Shown here in pieces: positions 39,686-49,094 of a stretch of 64,000 nucleotides of DNA. Numbering within the stretch: the stretch's first letter is position 1; each line of letters begins with the position of its first letter. The DNA lies in NCBI RefSeq assembly GCF_039534915.1, contig NZ_BAAAWE010000001.1, positions 6,076,001-6,140,000 on the forward strand, given 5' to 3'. This DNA is from Streptomyces roseofulvus (GTDB lineage Bacteria; Actinomycetota; Actinomycetes; Streptomycetales; Streptomycetaceae). The notes under the pieces were generated by a model. That model was given only the letters and a program-made list of their open reading frames with translations, searched no databases and was not told the origin of the DNA. The position numbers were made by a program, and so were the translations under genes.

Positions 39686-40699
39686 ATGGCCCTTGATCTC
39701 TCCGGCCGCCACTTCCTCAAGGAGCTGGACTTCACCGCCGAGGAGTTCCGCGGCCTGGTCGACCTCGCCGCCGAGCTGAAGGCTGCCAAGAAGGCCGGCA
39801 CCGAGGTGCAGCGGCTGCGCGGCCGGAACATCGCCCTGATCTTCGAGAAGACCTCCACCCGCACCCGCTGTGCCTTCGAGGTCGCCGCCGCCGACCAGGG
39901 CGCCTCCACCACCTACCTCGACCCCTCCGGCTCGCAGATGGGGCACAAGGAGTCGGTGCGGGACACCGCCCGCGTCCTCGGCCGCATGTACGACGGCATC
40001 GAGTACCGGGGCGACAGCCAGGCCACCGTGGACGAGCTGGCCGCCTTCGCCGGCGTGCCCGTCTTCAACGGTCTGACCGACGACTGGCACCCCACCCAGA
40101 TGCTCGCCGACGTGCTCACCATGACCGAGCACAGCGACAAGCCGCTGGAGGAGATCGGCTTCGCCTACCTCGGCGACGCCCGCTTCAACATGGGCAACTC
40201 CTACCTCGTCACCGGCGCCCTGCTCGGCATGGACGTGCGGATCGTCGCCCCCCAGGCGTACTGGCCGGCCGACGAGGTCGTCGCCGCCGCCCGTGAGCTC
40301 GCCGCCAAGAGCGGCGCCACCCTCACCCTCACCGAGTCGGTCGCCGACGGCGTCCGGGGCGCCGACTTCGTCGTCACCGACGTGTGGGTGTCGATGGGCG
40401 AGCCCAAGGAGGTGTGGGACGAGCGGATCGCCGCCCTCGCCCCGTACGCCGTCACCATGGACGTGCTGCGCGCCACCGGGAACCCGGACGTCAAGTTCAT
40501 GCACTGCCTGCCCGCCTACCACGACCTGGGGACGAAGGTCGCCCGCGAGATCCACGAGCGGTACGGGCTCGCCGAGCTGGAGGTCTCCGACGAGGTCTTC
40601 GAGTCGGCGCACTCGGTGGTCTTCGACGAGGCCGAGAACCGGCTGCACACCATCAAGGCGGTCCTCGTCGCGACCCTCGCCGGACCCGCCCCGGCCTGA
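39686..40699 (+). CDS. argF: Ornithine carbamoyltransferase
   Basis: The 337-aa enzyme joins carbamoyl phosphate and ornithine to citrulline, or runs in reverse after arginine deiminase. It has FEKTSTRTRCAFE (carbamoyl phosphate), the DWHPTQMLAD loop, GDARFNMGNS, the DVWVSMGE ornithine loop and the catalytic Cys in MHCLPAYHD. CAGGAG lies 9 nt ahead of ATG 39686. Proximity to arcA suggests the catabolic role (ArcB), but sequence does not separate anabolic from catabolic enzymes with certainty. Confidence 0.93.
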   Translation: MALDLSGRHFLKELDFTAEEFRGLVDLAAELKAAKKAGTEVQRLRGRNIALIFEKTSTRTRCAFEVAAADQGASTTYLDPSGSQMGHKESVRDTARVLGRMYDGIEYRGDSQATVDELAAFAGVPVFNGLTDDWHPTQMLADVLTMTEHSDKPLEEIGFAYLGDARFNMGNSYLVTGALLGMDVRIVAPQAYWPADEVVAAARELAAKSGATLTLTESVADGVRGADFVVTDVWVSMGEPKEVWDERIAALAPYAVTMDVLRATGNPDVKFMHCLPAYHDLGTKVAREIHERYGLAELEVSDEVFESAHSVVFDEAENRLHTIKAVLVATLAGPAPA

Positions 40700-40719
40700 G
40701 GCGCCCCGCCGCTCAGGCC
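40693..40719. terminator. Hairpin at the argF stop codon
   Basis: GGCCTGAG (40693-40700, containing the TGA) pairs with CTCAGGCC (40712-40719). It lies between convergent argF and the ATPase gene and is a modest terminator candidate. Confidence 0.45.
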
Positions 40720-40753
40720 CGCCGCTCGCCTCCCCCGCCGCAACCGCCGCCCC

Positions 40754-41251
40754 TCACCTCCGCGGCCGGCTCCGCTGGCAAGGCACCCGCGGGAGCGTGA
40801 ACCAGACCGCCTTGCCGTGCGGGGTGGGGCGGTGGCCGCAGTCGCTGCTGAGCGCCCGGATCAGCAGCAGCCCGCGGCCGTGCTCCTGCCAGGGGTCGAC
40901 CTCGGCGTCCGGATCCGGGCACGCCAGCTGCCCGGGAGCGGCCGGGTCGGGGTCGTGCACCTCGATCTGACAGCCGCCCGGCGCGGCCAGCAGTTCCACG
41001 ATCAGCTCGATGGGCCCCTCGCCCGAGGTGTGCTCGACCGCGTTGGCCACCAGCTCGGCGGTGAGCAGCTCGGCCGTGTCGCGGTCGGGCCGCTCGGGCA
41101 CGTCGGAGCCGATCTCGCCGAGCGCGGTACGGACCAGGGCGCGGGCGAGCGGTACCGCGGCGGTGGTACGCGGCAGCGTGAGGCGCCGGCAGGCTCCGGG
41201 CGCGGCGGCTGCCACGGGCGCGGCGGGCGCGGGACCGATGACGTCGGGCAT
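40754..41251 (-). CDS. RsbW-like HATPase_c anti-sigma regulatory ATPase
   Basis: The 165-aa protein has the GHKL ATP site: LLTAELVANAVEHTSGEG (N-box), DPDPAAPG (G1-like), HGRGLLLIRALSSDCG (G2) and KAVWFTLPR. Streptomyces encodes dozens of such small stand-alone ATPases, thought to bind anti-sigma antagonists or act as serine kinases. No partner gene is adjacent. GGGAG lies 9 nt before ATG 41251. Confidence 0.85.
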   Translation of the reverse strand: MPDVIGPAPAAPVAAAAPGACRRLTLPRTTAAVPLARALVRTALGEIGSDVPERPDRDTAELLTAELVANAVEHTSGEGPIELIVELLAAPGGCQIEVHDPDPAAPGQLACPDPDAEVDPWQEHGRGLLLIRALSSDCGHRPTPHGKAVWFTLPRVPCQRSRPRR

Positions 41252-41424
41252 GGGGGCGGGCTCCCTTTGCCGGGGGTGGGCGCGGGCGACGGGAAAGGAC
41301 AGGGGGACGACCCGAGACGTCCTGGTTTCAACCATAGAGGGGGGCGATTCCCGGCCATAGAGGCCCCCCTCCCGAGCCCCCCGGGACCGAGGCCCCGCCG
41401 GGGCGGGACCTAGGAGGGCCCGCC

Positions 41425-42246
41425 CTACAGGTCCTTCTCCACGGCCCGTACGTGCTCCGCGCCGCGCTCCCACAGCAGCGCGTGCAGCTCCGCGAAGACC
41501 TCCGCCGACCGCCGCCCCGGCCAGTCCGCGGGCAGCAGCTCGGCCGGCAGCACCGGGTCCGCGTACGGCAGTCGGCGCCAGGAGTCCAGGGCCAGCAGAT
41601 AGTCCCGGTAGGCGTCCGCCGGCGTCCCCGGGGCCGTCCGCCAGGCGGCGAGGACCGGCTCGTGACCGGCCAGGAACTCCTCGTGCAGCCGCGCGATCGC
41701 CGGCAGGTCCCACCAGCGGGCCACCGCCTCCGCCGTGGCCGTGTACCCCAGGTGCTCGCCCCGGAAGAAGTCCACGTACGACGAGAGCTCCAGCCGTTCC
41801 AGGGCGTGGCGGGTCTCCTCGTACAGCCGGGCCGGCGCGATCCACACGCCCGGCGCCGCCGTGCCGAAACCGAGCCGGCCGAGCCGGGAGCGCAGCAGGT
41901 GGCGCTTGTGCCGCTCCTGCTCGGGGACCGAGAAGACGGCGAGGACCCAGCCGTCCGCGAGGGACGGCTCCGTCTGGGCGTAGATCCGCCGGTCGCCGTC
42001 CTCCAGGAGCCGCCGGGCGTCGTCGGAGAGCGCGTAGCCGGCCGCGCCGTCGGGGGTCCGGCGGGCCAGCAGCAGTCCGCGCCGCTTCAGCCGGGACACC
42101 GAGGAGCGGACCGACGGCGCGTCCACGCCGACCGCCGCGAGCAGCCGGATCAGCGCCGCGACCGGCATCGGCGTCCCCTCGGACGGGCGGCCGTAGGCGC
42201 CGTAGAGCGAGACGATCAGGGAACGGGGGGTGTGCTGCTCGGCCAC
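41425..42246 (-). CDS. PaaX family transcriptional repressor
   Basis: The 273-aa regulator has an N-terminal winged helix (SLIVSLYGAYGRPS; APSVRSSVSRLKRRGLL) and the PaaX C-terminal domain (WVLAVFSVPEQERHKRHLLRSRL cited in part, GVWIAPARL, YVDFFRGEHLG). PaaX proteins repress aromatic catabolism and respond to aryl-CoA thioesters. It follows the aryl-CoA ligase gene by only 9 nt on the same strand. Its GTG is preceded by TAAAGT, so a separate leaderless promoter is possible. It probably senses the CoA ester made by the ligase. Confidence 0.88.
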   Translation of the reverse strand: MAEQHTPRSLIVSLYGAYGRPSEGTPMPVAALIRLLAAVGVDAPSVRSSVSRLKRRGLLLARRTPDGAAGYALSDDARRLLEDGDRRIYAQTEPSLADGWVLAVFSVPEQERHKRHLLRSRLGRLGFGTAAPGVWIAPARLYEETRHALERLELSSYVDFFRGEHLGYTATAEAVARWWDLPAIARLHEEFLAGHEPVLAAWRTAPGTPADAYRDYLLALDSWRRLPYADPVLPAELLPADWPGRRSAEVFAELHALLWERGAEHVRAVEKDL

Positions 42247-42255
42247 GTGATCACT

Positions 42256-43971
42256 TTAGGCCGTGCCGCGCGCGGCCGGGTCGGCCCCCGGTCCCCGCCG
42301 CGCGGGGGCGGCTCCCGGTCCCCGCCGCGCGGGGTCCGCTTCCGGTCCCCGCCGGTCGCGCAGCCGGTGCCGCTGGAGCTTGCCGGTGGCGGTGCGGGGG
42401 AGGGAGTCCAGGAAGACGACCGCGCGGGGCGACTTGTACGGGTCGAGGCGGGCGCGGACGTAGGAGCGCAGCGCGGCGGCGGTGGCCGCGTCGCGCGGCA
42501 CCCCGTCCCGTACCACCGCGTAGGCGACGACGATCTGGCCGCGCAGCGGGTCCGGGCGGCCGACGACGGCCGCGTCGACCACGTCCGGGTGGCCGAGGAG
42601 CACCTCCTCCACCTGGGGTCCGGCGATGGTGTAACCGGCCGAGATGATCATGTCGTCGGCGCGGGAGACGTACCGGAAGCGGCCGTCGGGCTCGCGGACG
42701 TACCGGTCGCCGGTGATGTTCCAGCCGTGCCGGACGTACTCCGTCTGCCGGGGGTCGGCCAGATAGCGGCAGCCGACCGGGCCGCGGACCGCCAGCAGCC
42801 CCTCCCGCCCGTCGGGAACGGGCCGCCCGTCCGGGCCGAGCACGGCGGCCTGCCAGCCGGGCACCGGGCGGCCGGTGGTGCCGGGGCCGCTGTCGGCGTC
42901 GGCGGCGGCGACGAAGATGTGGAGGAGTTCGGTGGTGCCGATGCCGTTGATGAGGCGGAGGCCGGTCCTGGTGTACCAGGCGGTCCAGACGGCGTCGGGC
43001 AGGTTCTCGCCCGCCGAGACGCAGCGCCGCAGCGAGGACAGGTCGGCGGCCGAGCCGCCGTCGAGCAGGCCGGTCATCGCCTTGTAGGCGGTGGGCGCGG
43101 TGAAGAGGACCGAGACCCGGTGCCGGCCGATCGCGGCGAGCAGCTGCTGCGGCCCGGCCCGGTCGAGGAGGACGGAGCTGGCCCCGGCGCGCAGCGGGAA
43201 GACGAGCAGCCCGCCCAGGCCGAAGGTGAAGGCCAGCTGCGGGGAGCCGGCGAAGACGTCGTCGGGGCGGGGCCGCAGGACGTGGGCGGAGAAGGTGTCG
43301 GCGGCGGCCAGGACGTCCCGGTGGAAGTGGACGCAGCCCTTGGGCCGGCCGGTGGTGCCGGAGGTGAAGGCGATCAGCGCCACGTCGTCGGCCGCGGTGT
43401 CCGCCGCCCGGAACGGGCGGGCGGTCCGGCGCCGGGCGAGGGCGAGGAGGTCGCCGGGCCCGTCGCCGCCGTACGGGACGACCGCCAGGCCCGGCACCCC
43501 GGCGGCCCGCAGTTCGGTGAGCGCGTCCGCGGCGCACAGCGCCAGCGAGCAGGCGGCCGTCTCCGCGGTGAACGCGAGCTCGGCGGCCCGCTGCTGGGCC
43601 GGGACGGTGACGGCGATCCCGCCGGCCTTCACGACCGCGAGCCAGCAGGCGGCGAGCCAGGGCGTGGTCGGCCCGCGCAGCAGCACCCGGTTGCCGGGCC
43701 GCAGCCCCAGGTCGCCGGTGAGGGCGTGGGCGATCCGGTCGACGTGCCGGCGCAGCTCCCCGTAGCTCCAGGTGCCGCCCTCGCCGTCGTGGAAGGCGGG
43801 GCGGGGGGCGCCGAACCGTTCCGCCGTCGCGTCGACGAGTTCGGCGGCGCAGTTGAGCCGTTCGGGGTAGGCGAGCCCCGGCAGCTCGAACAGCAGGCGA
43901 GGCCAGTGCGCGGCGGGCGGCAGCCGGTCCCGGGCGAAGCCGTCCAGGTGCCCGGAGGGCGTCAGTTCCAC
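42256..43971 (-). CDS. Aryl-CoA ligase (benzoate/2-aminobenzoate-CoA ligase family)
   Basis: The 571-aa adenylate-forming enzyme has the P-loop FTSGTTGRPKGCVHFHRD, GIGTTELLHIF, ITGDRYVREPDGRFRYVSRADDMI (hinge) and the lysine tail LPRTATGKLQRH. N-terminal PERLNCAAELVD resembles benzoate-CoA ligases. It activates an aromatic acid for CoA-dependent degradation. GGAGGA sits 8 nt before GTG 43971. The C-terminal 30 residues are a low-complexity ARRGPGA-type repeat encoded by a short tandem repeat (42290-42350). No ring-cleaving enzymes are in the window. Confidence 0.88.
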   Translation of the reverse strand: MELTPSGHLDGFARDRLPPAAHWPRLLFELPGLAYPERLNCAAELVDATAERFGAPRPAFHDGEGGTWSYGELRRHVDRIAHALTGDLGLRPGNRVLLRGPTTPWLAACWLAVVKAGGIAVTVPAQQRAAELAFTAETAACSLALCAADALTELRAAGVPGLAVVPYGGDGPGDLLALARRRTARPFRAADTAADDVALIAFTSGTTGRPKGCVHFHRDVLAAADTFSAHVLRPRPDDVFAGSPQLAFTFGLGGLLVFPLRAGASSVLLDRAGPQQLLAAIGRHRVSVLFTAPTAYKAMTGLLDGGSAADLSSLRRCVSAGENLPDAVWTAWYTRTGLRLINGIGTTELLHIFVAAADADSGPGTTGRPVPGWQAAVLGPDGRPVPDGREGLLAVRGPVGCRYLADPRQTEYVRHGWNITGDRYVREPDGRFRYVSRADDMIISAGYTIAGPQVEEVLLGHPDVVDAAVVGRPDPLRGQIVVAYAVVRDGVPRDAATAAALRSYVRARLDPYKSPRAVVFLDSLPRTATGKLQRHRLRDRRGPEADPARRGPGAAPARRGPGADPAARGTA

Positions 43972-44327
43972 GGGTCCCGTCCTCCGCGCGGCGGGTGGGA
44001 CAGGCGGGTGGCGGCCAGGCGGCGTATCGTGTCGATGACGGACGTCACTGATCCGCGACAGGGTGGCACCACCGCACCGCCTGGTCCGGGCCGGAGACGG
44101 CGACCGGGACGCCCGAGGACGTCGGAGAGAGCCCGCATGCCGGCATTCTCGCCCAAAACCTGGCAAAGGACCCGGCGGGGCGAGTGCGACGGCCTGACGG
44201 CGGGAGGGTCTCTCCCTTCCTCCCTCCTCCCTCGCCCTTCACCCCTCACCCCGCAACCCCGCAACCCCGCACCCCTCACCTCGCACCCCGCGTCCCTTCA
44301 TCCCCCGTCCGGTCGAGGAGCCGCCCG
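43972..44327. other. Divergent promoter region between aryl-CoA ligase and RidA genes
   Basis: The 356-bp gap contains a less GC-rich core (GGCGTATCGTGTCGATGAC near 44020-44040) that may hold the promoter(s). It also has a C/T-rich tract at 44215-44300 with repeated CCTCCCTC and CCCCGCAA words. No gene is visible. Confidence 0.4.
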
Positions 44328-44741
44328 ATGAGCCTGCACCGCCACAACCCCGCCGAACTCGCCCCGCCCACCGGCTTCGCGCACGCGGTCACCGCCAACG
44401 GCAGCCGGCTGGTCTTCCTCTCCGGGCAGACGGCGCTCGACGGCGCGGGCGCTGTCGTCGGCGCGACGCTGACCGAGCAGTTCGCCGCGGCGCTCGGCAA
44501 CCTCCTCGTCGCCCTGCGGCACGCCGGCGGCGCCCCCGCGGACCTGGCCCGGCTCACGGTCCACACGACCGACATGGCGGCCTACCGCGCCGAGTCCGCC
44601 GAACTGGACCGCGTCTGGCGCCGGATGGCGGGCATCGACTATCCGGCGCTGACGGTGGTGGAGGTCGTACGGCTCCGGGAGGAGCGGGCGCTCGTCGAAC
44701 TCGACGGCTTCGCCGTCCTGGAGGAGCCTGGCGGTGCCTGA
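44328..44741 (+). CDS. RidA/YjgF family deaminase-like protein
   Basis: The 137-aa protein shows the RidA fold: FAHAVTANGSRLVFLSGQTALDG, LGNLLVALRHAGGAPADLARLTVHTTDM and YPALTVVEVVRL (pieces cited). RidA hydrolyses reactive enamines/imines. Paralogues act in aminoaromatic catabolism, fitting the divergent 2-aminobenzoate-type CoA ligase. The usual C-terminal catalytic Arg has its counterpart in VVRLREERALVELDG. GAGGAG lies 7 nt before ATG 44328. Confidence 0.85.
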   Translation: MSLHRHNPAELAPPTGFAHAVTANGSRLVFLSGQTALDGAGAVVGATLTEQFAAALGNLLVALRHAGGAPADLARLTVHTTDMAAYRAESAELDRVWRRMAGIDYPALTVVEVVRLREERALVELDGFAVLEEPGGA

Positions 44742-44876
44742 CCGGCGCCCACCGGCGGACGCTTGGGGCCTCGTGCTTGATCGACTGGTCGCGGCCGGGG
44801 GCCGGGCTTAGGGTCGAAAGGTGGACCAACCGGCCCACGGAGCCTGCGGTGAGGGCGCGACGCGCCATGAACGATC

Positions 44877-46430
44877 ATGAGTAGTACACCGAAGCGGACG
44901 GATCCGGCGGTGGCCTCCACTCCCACCAGCTCGGGCGACGGCAAGGGCATCGCCCTCTTCGTCATCGCCTCCTGCCAGCTGATGGTCGTCCTGGACATCA
45001 CCATCGTCAACATCGCGCTCCCGCACATCCAGAGCGCCCTCGACTTCTCGACCACCAGCCTCTCCTGGGTGGTCAACGCCTACACGCTGACCTTCGGCGG
45101 TCTCCTGCTGCTCGGCGGGCGGGCCGGCGACATCCTCGGCAGGCGCCGCGTCTTCATCTTCGGCGTGCTGCTGTTCGGACTCGCCTCCCTGCTCGGCGGA
45201 TTCGCGCAGGAGTCGTGGCAACTCCTCGCGGCCCGAGCCCTCCAGGGCGTCGGCGGCGCGATCGCCTCGCCGACCTCGCTGTCGCTCATCACCACGACCT
45301 TCGAGGAAGGCCCGGAACGCAACCGGGCGTTCGGCGTGTTCGCGGGTGTCTCGGCGGGTGGCGGAGCGATCGGTCTGCTCGCGGGCGGGATGCTCGTCGA
45401 ATGGCTCGACTGGCGCTGGATCTTCTTCGTGAACGTGCCGATCGCGCTGATGATCGCCCTGCTGACGCCCCGTCACGTCAAGGAGTCGGAGCGGCATCCC
45501 GGCCACTTCGACCTCGCCGGCGCACTGACGTCGACGCTCGGCATGGTGGCGCTGGTGTACGGCTTCATCCGGGCCGCCCAGGAGGGGTGGAGCGACCCGT
45601 GGACGATCGCCTCGTTCTGCGCGGCGGTGGTCCTGCTGGCTGCGTTCATCCTGGTGGAGCGAAGGAGCCGCCAGCCGATCACCCCGCTGCACATGTTCGC
45701 GGACCGCAACAGGGCGGGCACGTACGGCATGATGCTCTGCCTGGCGGCGGCGATCTTCGGGATGTTCTTCTTCCTGACCCTCTTCGTGCAGCAGGTCCTC
45801 GGCTTCAGCGCCCTGGAGGCCGGACTCGCCTTCCTGCCGGTCAGCGCGGTGATCGCGGTGGTGGCCGGCATCACCTCCCAGCTCCTGCCGAAATTCGGCC
45901 CGAAGCCCTTCATGGTGCTGGGCGCGCTCTGCCTGGCGGCGGGCCTCTCCTGGCTCACTCTGACGGACGTGCACTCCACCTACGTGGGCTCGATCCTCGG
46001 CCCGATGCTCGTCTTCAGCGCCGGCATGGGCCTGATGTTCGTCTCGCTGACCCTGATGGCCCTCTCCAACGTCCAGCCCGCCGAGTCCGGCGCGGCCTCC
46101 GGTCTGCTCAACGCGACCCAACAGGTGGGCGGTTCGCTCGGCCTCTCCATCCTGGTCACCGTCTTCGGCACCGCCAGCCGCAACGAGGCCGACGACCAGG
46201 TCCCCGCCTTCCTCGCCCAGGCGAGCCCCCCGGAGAAGGCCCGCTTCGCCGAGACCGGCCAGCTCCCGCCCCCCTGGGGCGACGAGGTCCTCACCGCGGG
46301 CGTCTCGGCCGGCTTCATCGTCGCCGCGGCCTTCGCGGTGGTGGCCTTCCTCATCGCCCTCTTCGTCATCCAGGTCCGCCCCTCGGACATCGAACGCCTG
46401 AAGGGCGGAGGGATGATGCCGCCCGGGTGA
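44877..46430 (+). CDS. DHA2 (EmrB/QacA) family MFS multidrug exporter
   Basis: The 517-aa protein has 14 predicted membrane helices and DHA2 motifs: LDITIVNIALPHIQ (motif D1), GGRAGDILGRRRVF (motif A), LQGVGGAIASPTSL and PVSAVIAVV (antiporter region). It should export hydrophobic drugs or metabolites by proton antiport. CATGA-N4-TCATG surrounds the start codon (44865-44878), but no regulator gene is adjacent. It is unrelated in position to the exporter fragment at 22.1 kb. Confidence 0.9.
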   Translation: MSSTPKRTDPAVASTPTSSGDGKGIALFVIASCQLMVVLDITIVNIALPHIQSALDFSTTSLSWVVNAYTLTFGGLLLLGGRAGDILGRRRVFIFGVLLFGLASLLGGFAQESWQLLAARALQGVGGAIASPTSLSLITTTFEEGPERNRAFGVFAGVSAGGGAIGLLAGGMLVEWLDWRWIFFVNVPIALMIALLTPRHVKESERHPGHFDLAGALTSTLGMVALVYGFIRAAQEGWSDPWTIASFCAAVVLLAAFILVERRSRQPITPLHMFADRNRAGTYGMMLCLAAAIFGMFFFLTLFVQQVLGFSALEAGLAFLPVSAVIAVVAGITSQLLPKFGPKPFMVLGALCLAAGLSWLTLTDVHSTYVGSILGPMLVFSAGMGLMFVSLTLMALSNVQPAESGAASGLLNATQQVGGSLGLSILVTVFGTASRNEADDQVPAFLAQASPPEKARFAETGQLPPPWGDEVLTAGVSAGFIVAAAFAVVAFLIALFVIQVRPSDIERLKGGGMMPPG

Positions 46431-46453
46431 ACCCGCCCCGGGCGGGTTCACCC
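46425..46453. terminator. Strong hairpin overlapping the MFS stop codon
   Basis: A perfect 13-bp stem (GGGTGAACCCGCC/GGCGGGTTCACCC, loop CCG) includes the TGA stop. It sits between convergent MFS and Hsp70 genes and can terminate both. Confidence 0.75.
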
Positions 46454-46513
46454 GACCGGGCAGCCGGCCCCGCCCCGCCCCGCCGGTGACCACCACCCGG
46501 CGGGGTCCGCGCG

Positions 46514-49018
46514 TCACCGCTGCGACGGCAGGACGCTCGTCGGGGTCGTGAGGTCGCGGTCCTCGGCGAACTGCCCGCGGCCCTGCTCGCCGAGCCGGCC
46601 GAGCCGGACGAGCTGCGTGTCCTGCGCCGCCCGGTCGCCGGAGGCCATGGCGCTCCGCAGGGCGTCCCGGGCGGCGAGCACCTCGGTGCGCAGGGTGGCG
46701 GGGTACGAGTCCTGCTCGGCGAAGCGGATGGCGTACAGCGCGGTGCGGACCGCAGGGTCGATGCCGGGCCACAGGGTCTCGACCCGTTCCGTGGCCGTCC
46801 GCATGGCCTCGGTGTCCATCGTCTCGCGCGCGTCCTTGACGGCCTCGCCCGCCTTCCGCAGGTCGTCCAGGAGCGTGGGCGCCAGCAGGCCCGGGCCGCC
46901 CCGGGAGATGAGCCACGCACCCACCTGGGCGCTCCTGGCCCGGGTGCACAGGTCCAGGGCGTCTCGGGCGGTGTCGAGGAACCCGTCGAGGGAGCGGTTC
47001 ACCGGCTCGCCGCGCCCCAGGGCCGCGAGGTCGTCCGCGATCTCGGTGAGGGCATCGAGCTCGGCGTGCGTGAGCTCCTGCCGCCAGGTGTCCAGGAAGG
47101 TGGCGTAGCCGGCCCGGAGGGCGGCGGCCTTCCGGCCGACGGACGCGGAGACGACGCTGCGCCGCAGCCGGGCGCCGTGCTCGTCGCCGGAGCCGATGCG
47201 GTACTTCAGGGCGATGGTCCGGTCGGCGTCGAGCCGTACGTACAGGGTGAGCGGCAGGTCGCCCCGGAGCCCCTCGGGCTGTTCGTGGAGGAAGCCGCCG
47301 CAGAAGTCGTTGCGCTGCGCGGAGCGGAGGTGGCGGCCCTCCCAGAGGTTGAACCGCACGGCGGTGCCGTTGTCGCCGCGGATCGCGAGGTCGTCGATCC
47401 GGTGCCAGTCGGTCGGGTACGGGGTGCCCCCGGGGAAGAGCACCTTCAGGGTGCCGTCCCGCAGCTCCATGCCGATGGGCTGGGCCGTGACCTGTTCGGC
47501 GAGCGCGGTGCCGAAGTCGCTCCCGCAGTTCGAACAGGCGCTCAGACCGGGGGCGTTGATCATGTCGCAGCCCGGGCACTTCAGGCCGCCGGTGTCCAGG
47601 GCGGTGTCGCAGTCGCCGCACACCGCCGCGGTGGCCGGGTTGTCGTCGCGGCCGCATTCCGGGCAGGTGACGAGCGCGACGGCGGGGGCGGCCGCGCGCA
47701 GCCCGGACAGGTCCGCGGCGCAGACCGGGCAGGCGGCGGTGGCCTCGGGGGCGGGGACGTGACAGCCCGGGCAGTCGACGGTGGCCGGGCCGAGCAGCGG
47801 CGTGGCACAGGCCGGGCACGCGTCGGAGTCGACGGGGATCCCCTCCCGGGTGCAGGTCTCCGACGGGCAGTCGAGCGTGTCGAGGAGCCCGGCCTCCACG
47901 GCGGCGCCGTGGGCGACCGCCGTCATGGGGTCCACGGCGTCCGACACCGTGTCCATGCCGAAGAGGTCCTGGAGGCCGCGCCGGACGGCCGGCACGAGGG
48001 TGGAGCCGCCGACCAGCAGGACCCGCTGGACGTCCTCCGGCGTCGCGCTGTACTCGGTCAGCACCTGCTCGACCGTCTCCCGCATCCTGCGCAGGTGGCC
48101 GGTGAGGAGCTGCTCGAACTCGGCGCGCCGCACGGTCCCCGCCCAGGAGCCGCCCTGGCGCCCGAGCGGGGAGAGGACCACCTCGGAGGCGTCCTGCCCG
48201 GACAGTTCGATCTTCGCGCGCTCGGCGGCGTTCCGGATCCGGAAGGCGTCGCCCTCCCCGTTGGGCTCCCGGCCGCCGAGCCGGTCCCGCAGGTAGCCGT
48301 CGAGCACCGCGTCGAAGTCGGCGCCGCCGAGGAGGTTGTCCCCGCCGAGTCCGGCCACCGAGAAGTGGCCCGGGCCGATCGTCAGGAGCGACACGTCGAA
48401 GGTGCCGCCGCCCAGGTCGAAGACGAGCACGGTGGCGTACTCCTTGAGCCCGTCCTCGCCCGTCCGGACCCCGAAGGCGTGCGCGGCGGCCGTCGGTTCC
48501 TGCACCACCCGCGCCACGTGGAACCCGGCCAGCCGGCCCGCCTCGCGCACCGCCGCGATCTGCGGCTCGGCGAAGTAGGCGGGCACGGTGATCACGGCCC
48601 GCCGGAACGGCACGCCCGCCGCGTCCTCGGCGTCCTTCCGGAGCCGGCGGAGCAGGACGGCGGAGACCTGCACGGGGGAGAGCCAGTGGGTGCCGAGCCG
48701 CACCTGCACCGTGCCGTCCGGGCCCTCCCGGACGGGCGGCGCGTCGGCGGGGCGCGTCGCCAGCGCCTTCTGGACGAGGTCGTCGTCCCAGCGCCGCCCG
48801 ATCAGCCGCTTGACCTCCGTGATCACGGAACCGGGCTGCGCGGAGCGCCAGTTGAGGGCCTCCTGCCCGACGAGCAGGGTGCCGAGCGGGTCCACCCCGA
48901 CGGCCGACGGGGTCGCCTGGCCGCCGTCCCGGTTGCGCAGGACGACGGGGACTCCTTCGCGCATCCAGGCGGTGACGGAGTTGGTGGTGCCGAGGTCGAT
49001 GCCGAGGGTCCGGTGCAT
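46514..49018 (-). CDS. Hsp70-like ATPase with embedded zinc-ribbon array
   Basis: The 834-aa protein starts with a complete DnaK-type actin-fold ATPase: GIDLGTTNSVTAWM, VITVPAYFAEPQ, FDLGGGTFDVSLL and VLLVGGSTLVPAVR. In place of a normal substrate-binding domain, residues about 383-496 hold a CxxC array (CPAC, CPGC, CPVC, CPEC, CGDC, CPGC, CSNC) able to form about four zinc ribbons. A beta-rich segment and a helical C-terminus follow. It could be a chaperone that recognises clients or nucleic acid via zinc ribbons. It is last in a coupled operon with a GrpE-like protein, a 95-aa protein and a repeat-helix protein. The role is unknown. Confidence 0.85.
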   Translation of the reverse strand: MHRTLGIDLGTTNSVTAWMREGVPVVLRNRDGGQATPSAVGVDPLGTLLVGQEALNWRSAQPGSVITEVKRLIGRRWDDDLVQKALATRPADAPPVREGPDGTVQVRLGTHWLSPVQVSAVLLRRLRKDAEDAAGVPFRRAVITVPAYFAEPQIAAVREAGRLAGFHVARVVQEPTAAAHAFGVRTGEDGLKEYATVLVFDLGGGTFDVSLLTIGPGHFSVAGLGGDNLLGGADFDAVLDGYLRDRLGGREPNGEGDAFRIRNAAERAKIELSGQDASEVVLSPLGRQGGSWAGTVRRAEFEQLLTGHLRRMRETVEQVLTEYSATPEDVQRVLLVGGSTLVPAVRRGLQDLFGMDTVSDAVDPMTAVAHGAAVEAGLLDTLDCPSETCTREGIPVDSDACPACATPLLGPATVDCPGCHVPAPEATAACPVCAADLSGLRAAAPAVALVTCPECGRDDNPATAAVCGDCDTALDTGGLKCPGCDMINAPGLSACSNCGSDFGTALAEQVTAQPIGMELRDGTLKVLFPGGTPYPTDWHRIDDLAIRGDNGTAVRFNLWEGRHLRSAQRNDFCGGFLHEQPEGLRGDLPLTLYVRLDADRTIALKYRIGSGDEHGARLRRSVVSASVGRKAAALRAGYATFLDTWRQELTHAELDALTEIADDLAALGRGEPVNRSLDGFLDTARDALDLCTRARSAQVGAWLISRGGPGLLAPTLLDDLRKAGEAVKDARETMDTEAMRTATERVETLWPGIDPAVRTALYAIRFAEQDSYPATLRTEVLAARDALRSAMASGDRAAQDTQLVRLGRLGEQGRGQFAEDRDLTTPTSVLPSQR

Positions 49019-49094
49019 GGCGGGGCGCTTCCTGATCGTGGTGGTCCGGCGGAGGCGGGGGGCGGTGGTCGGAAGGGACGGTGACGGGGGAGGA

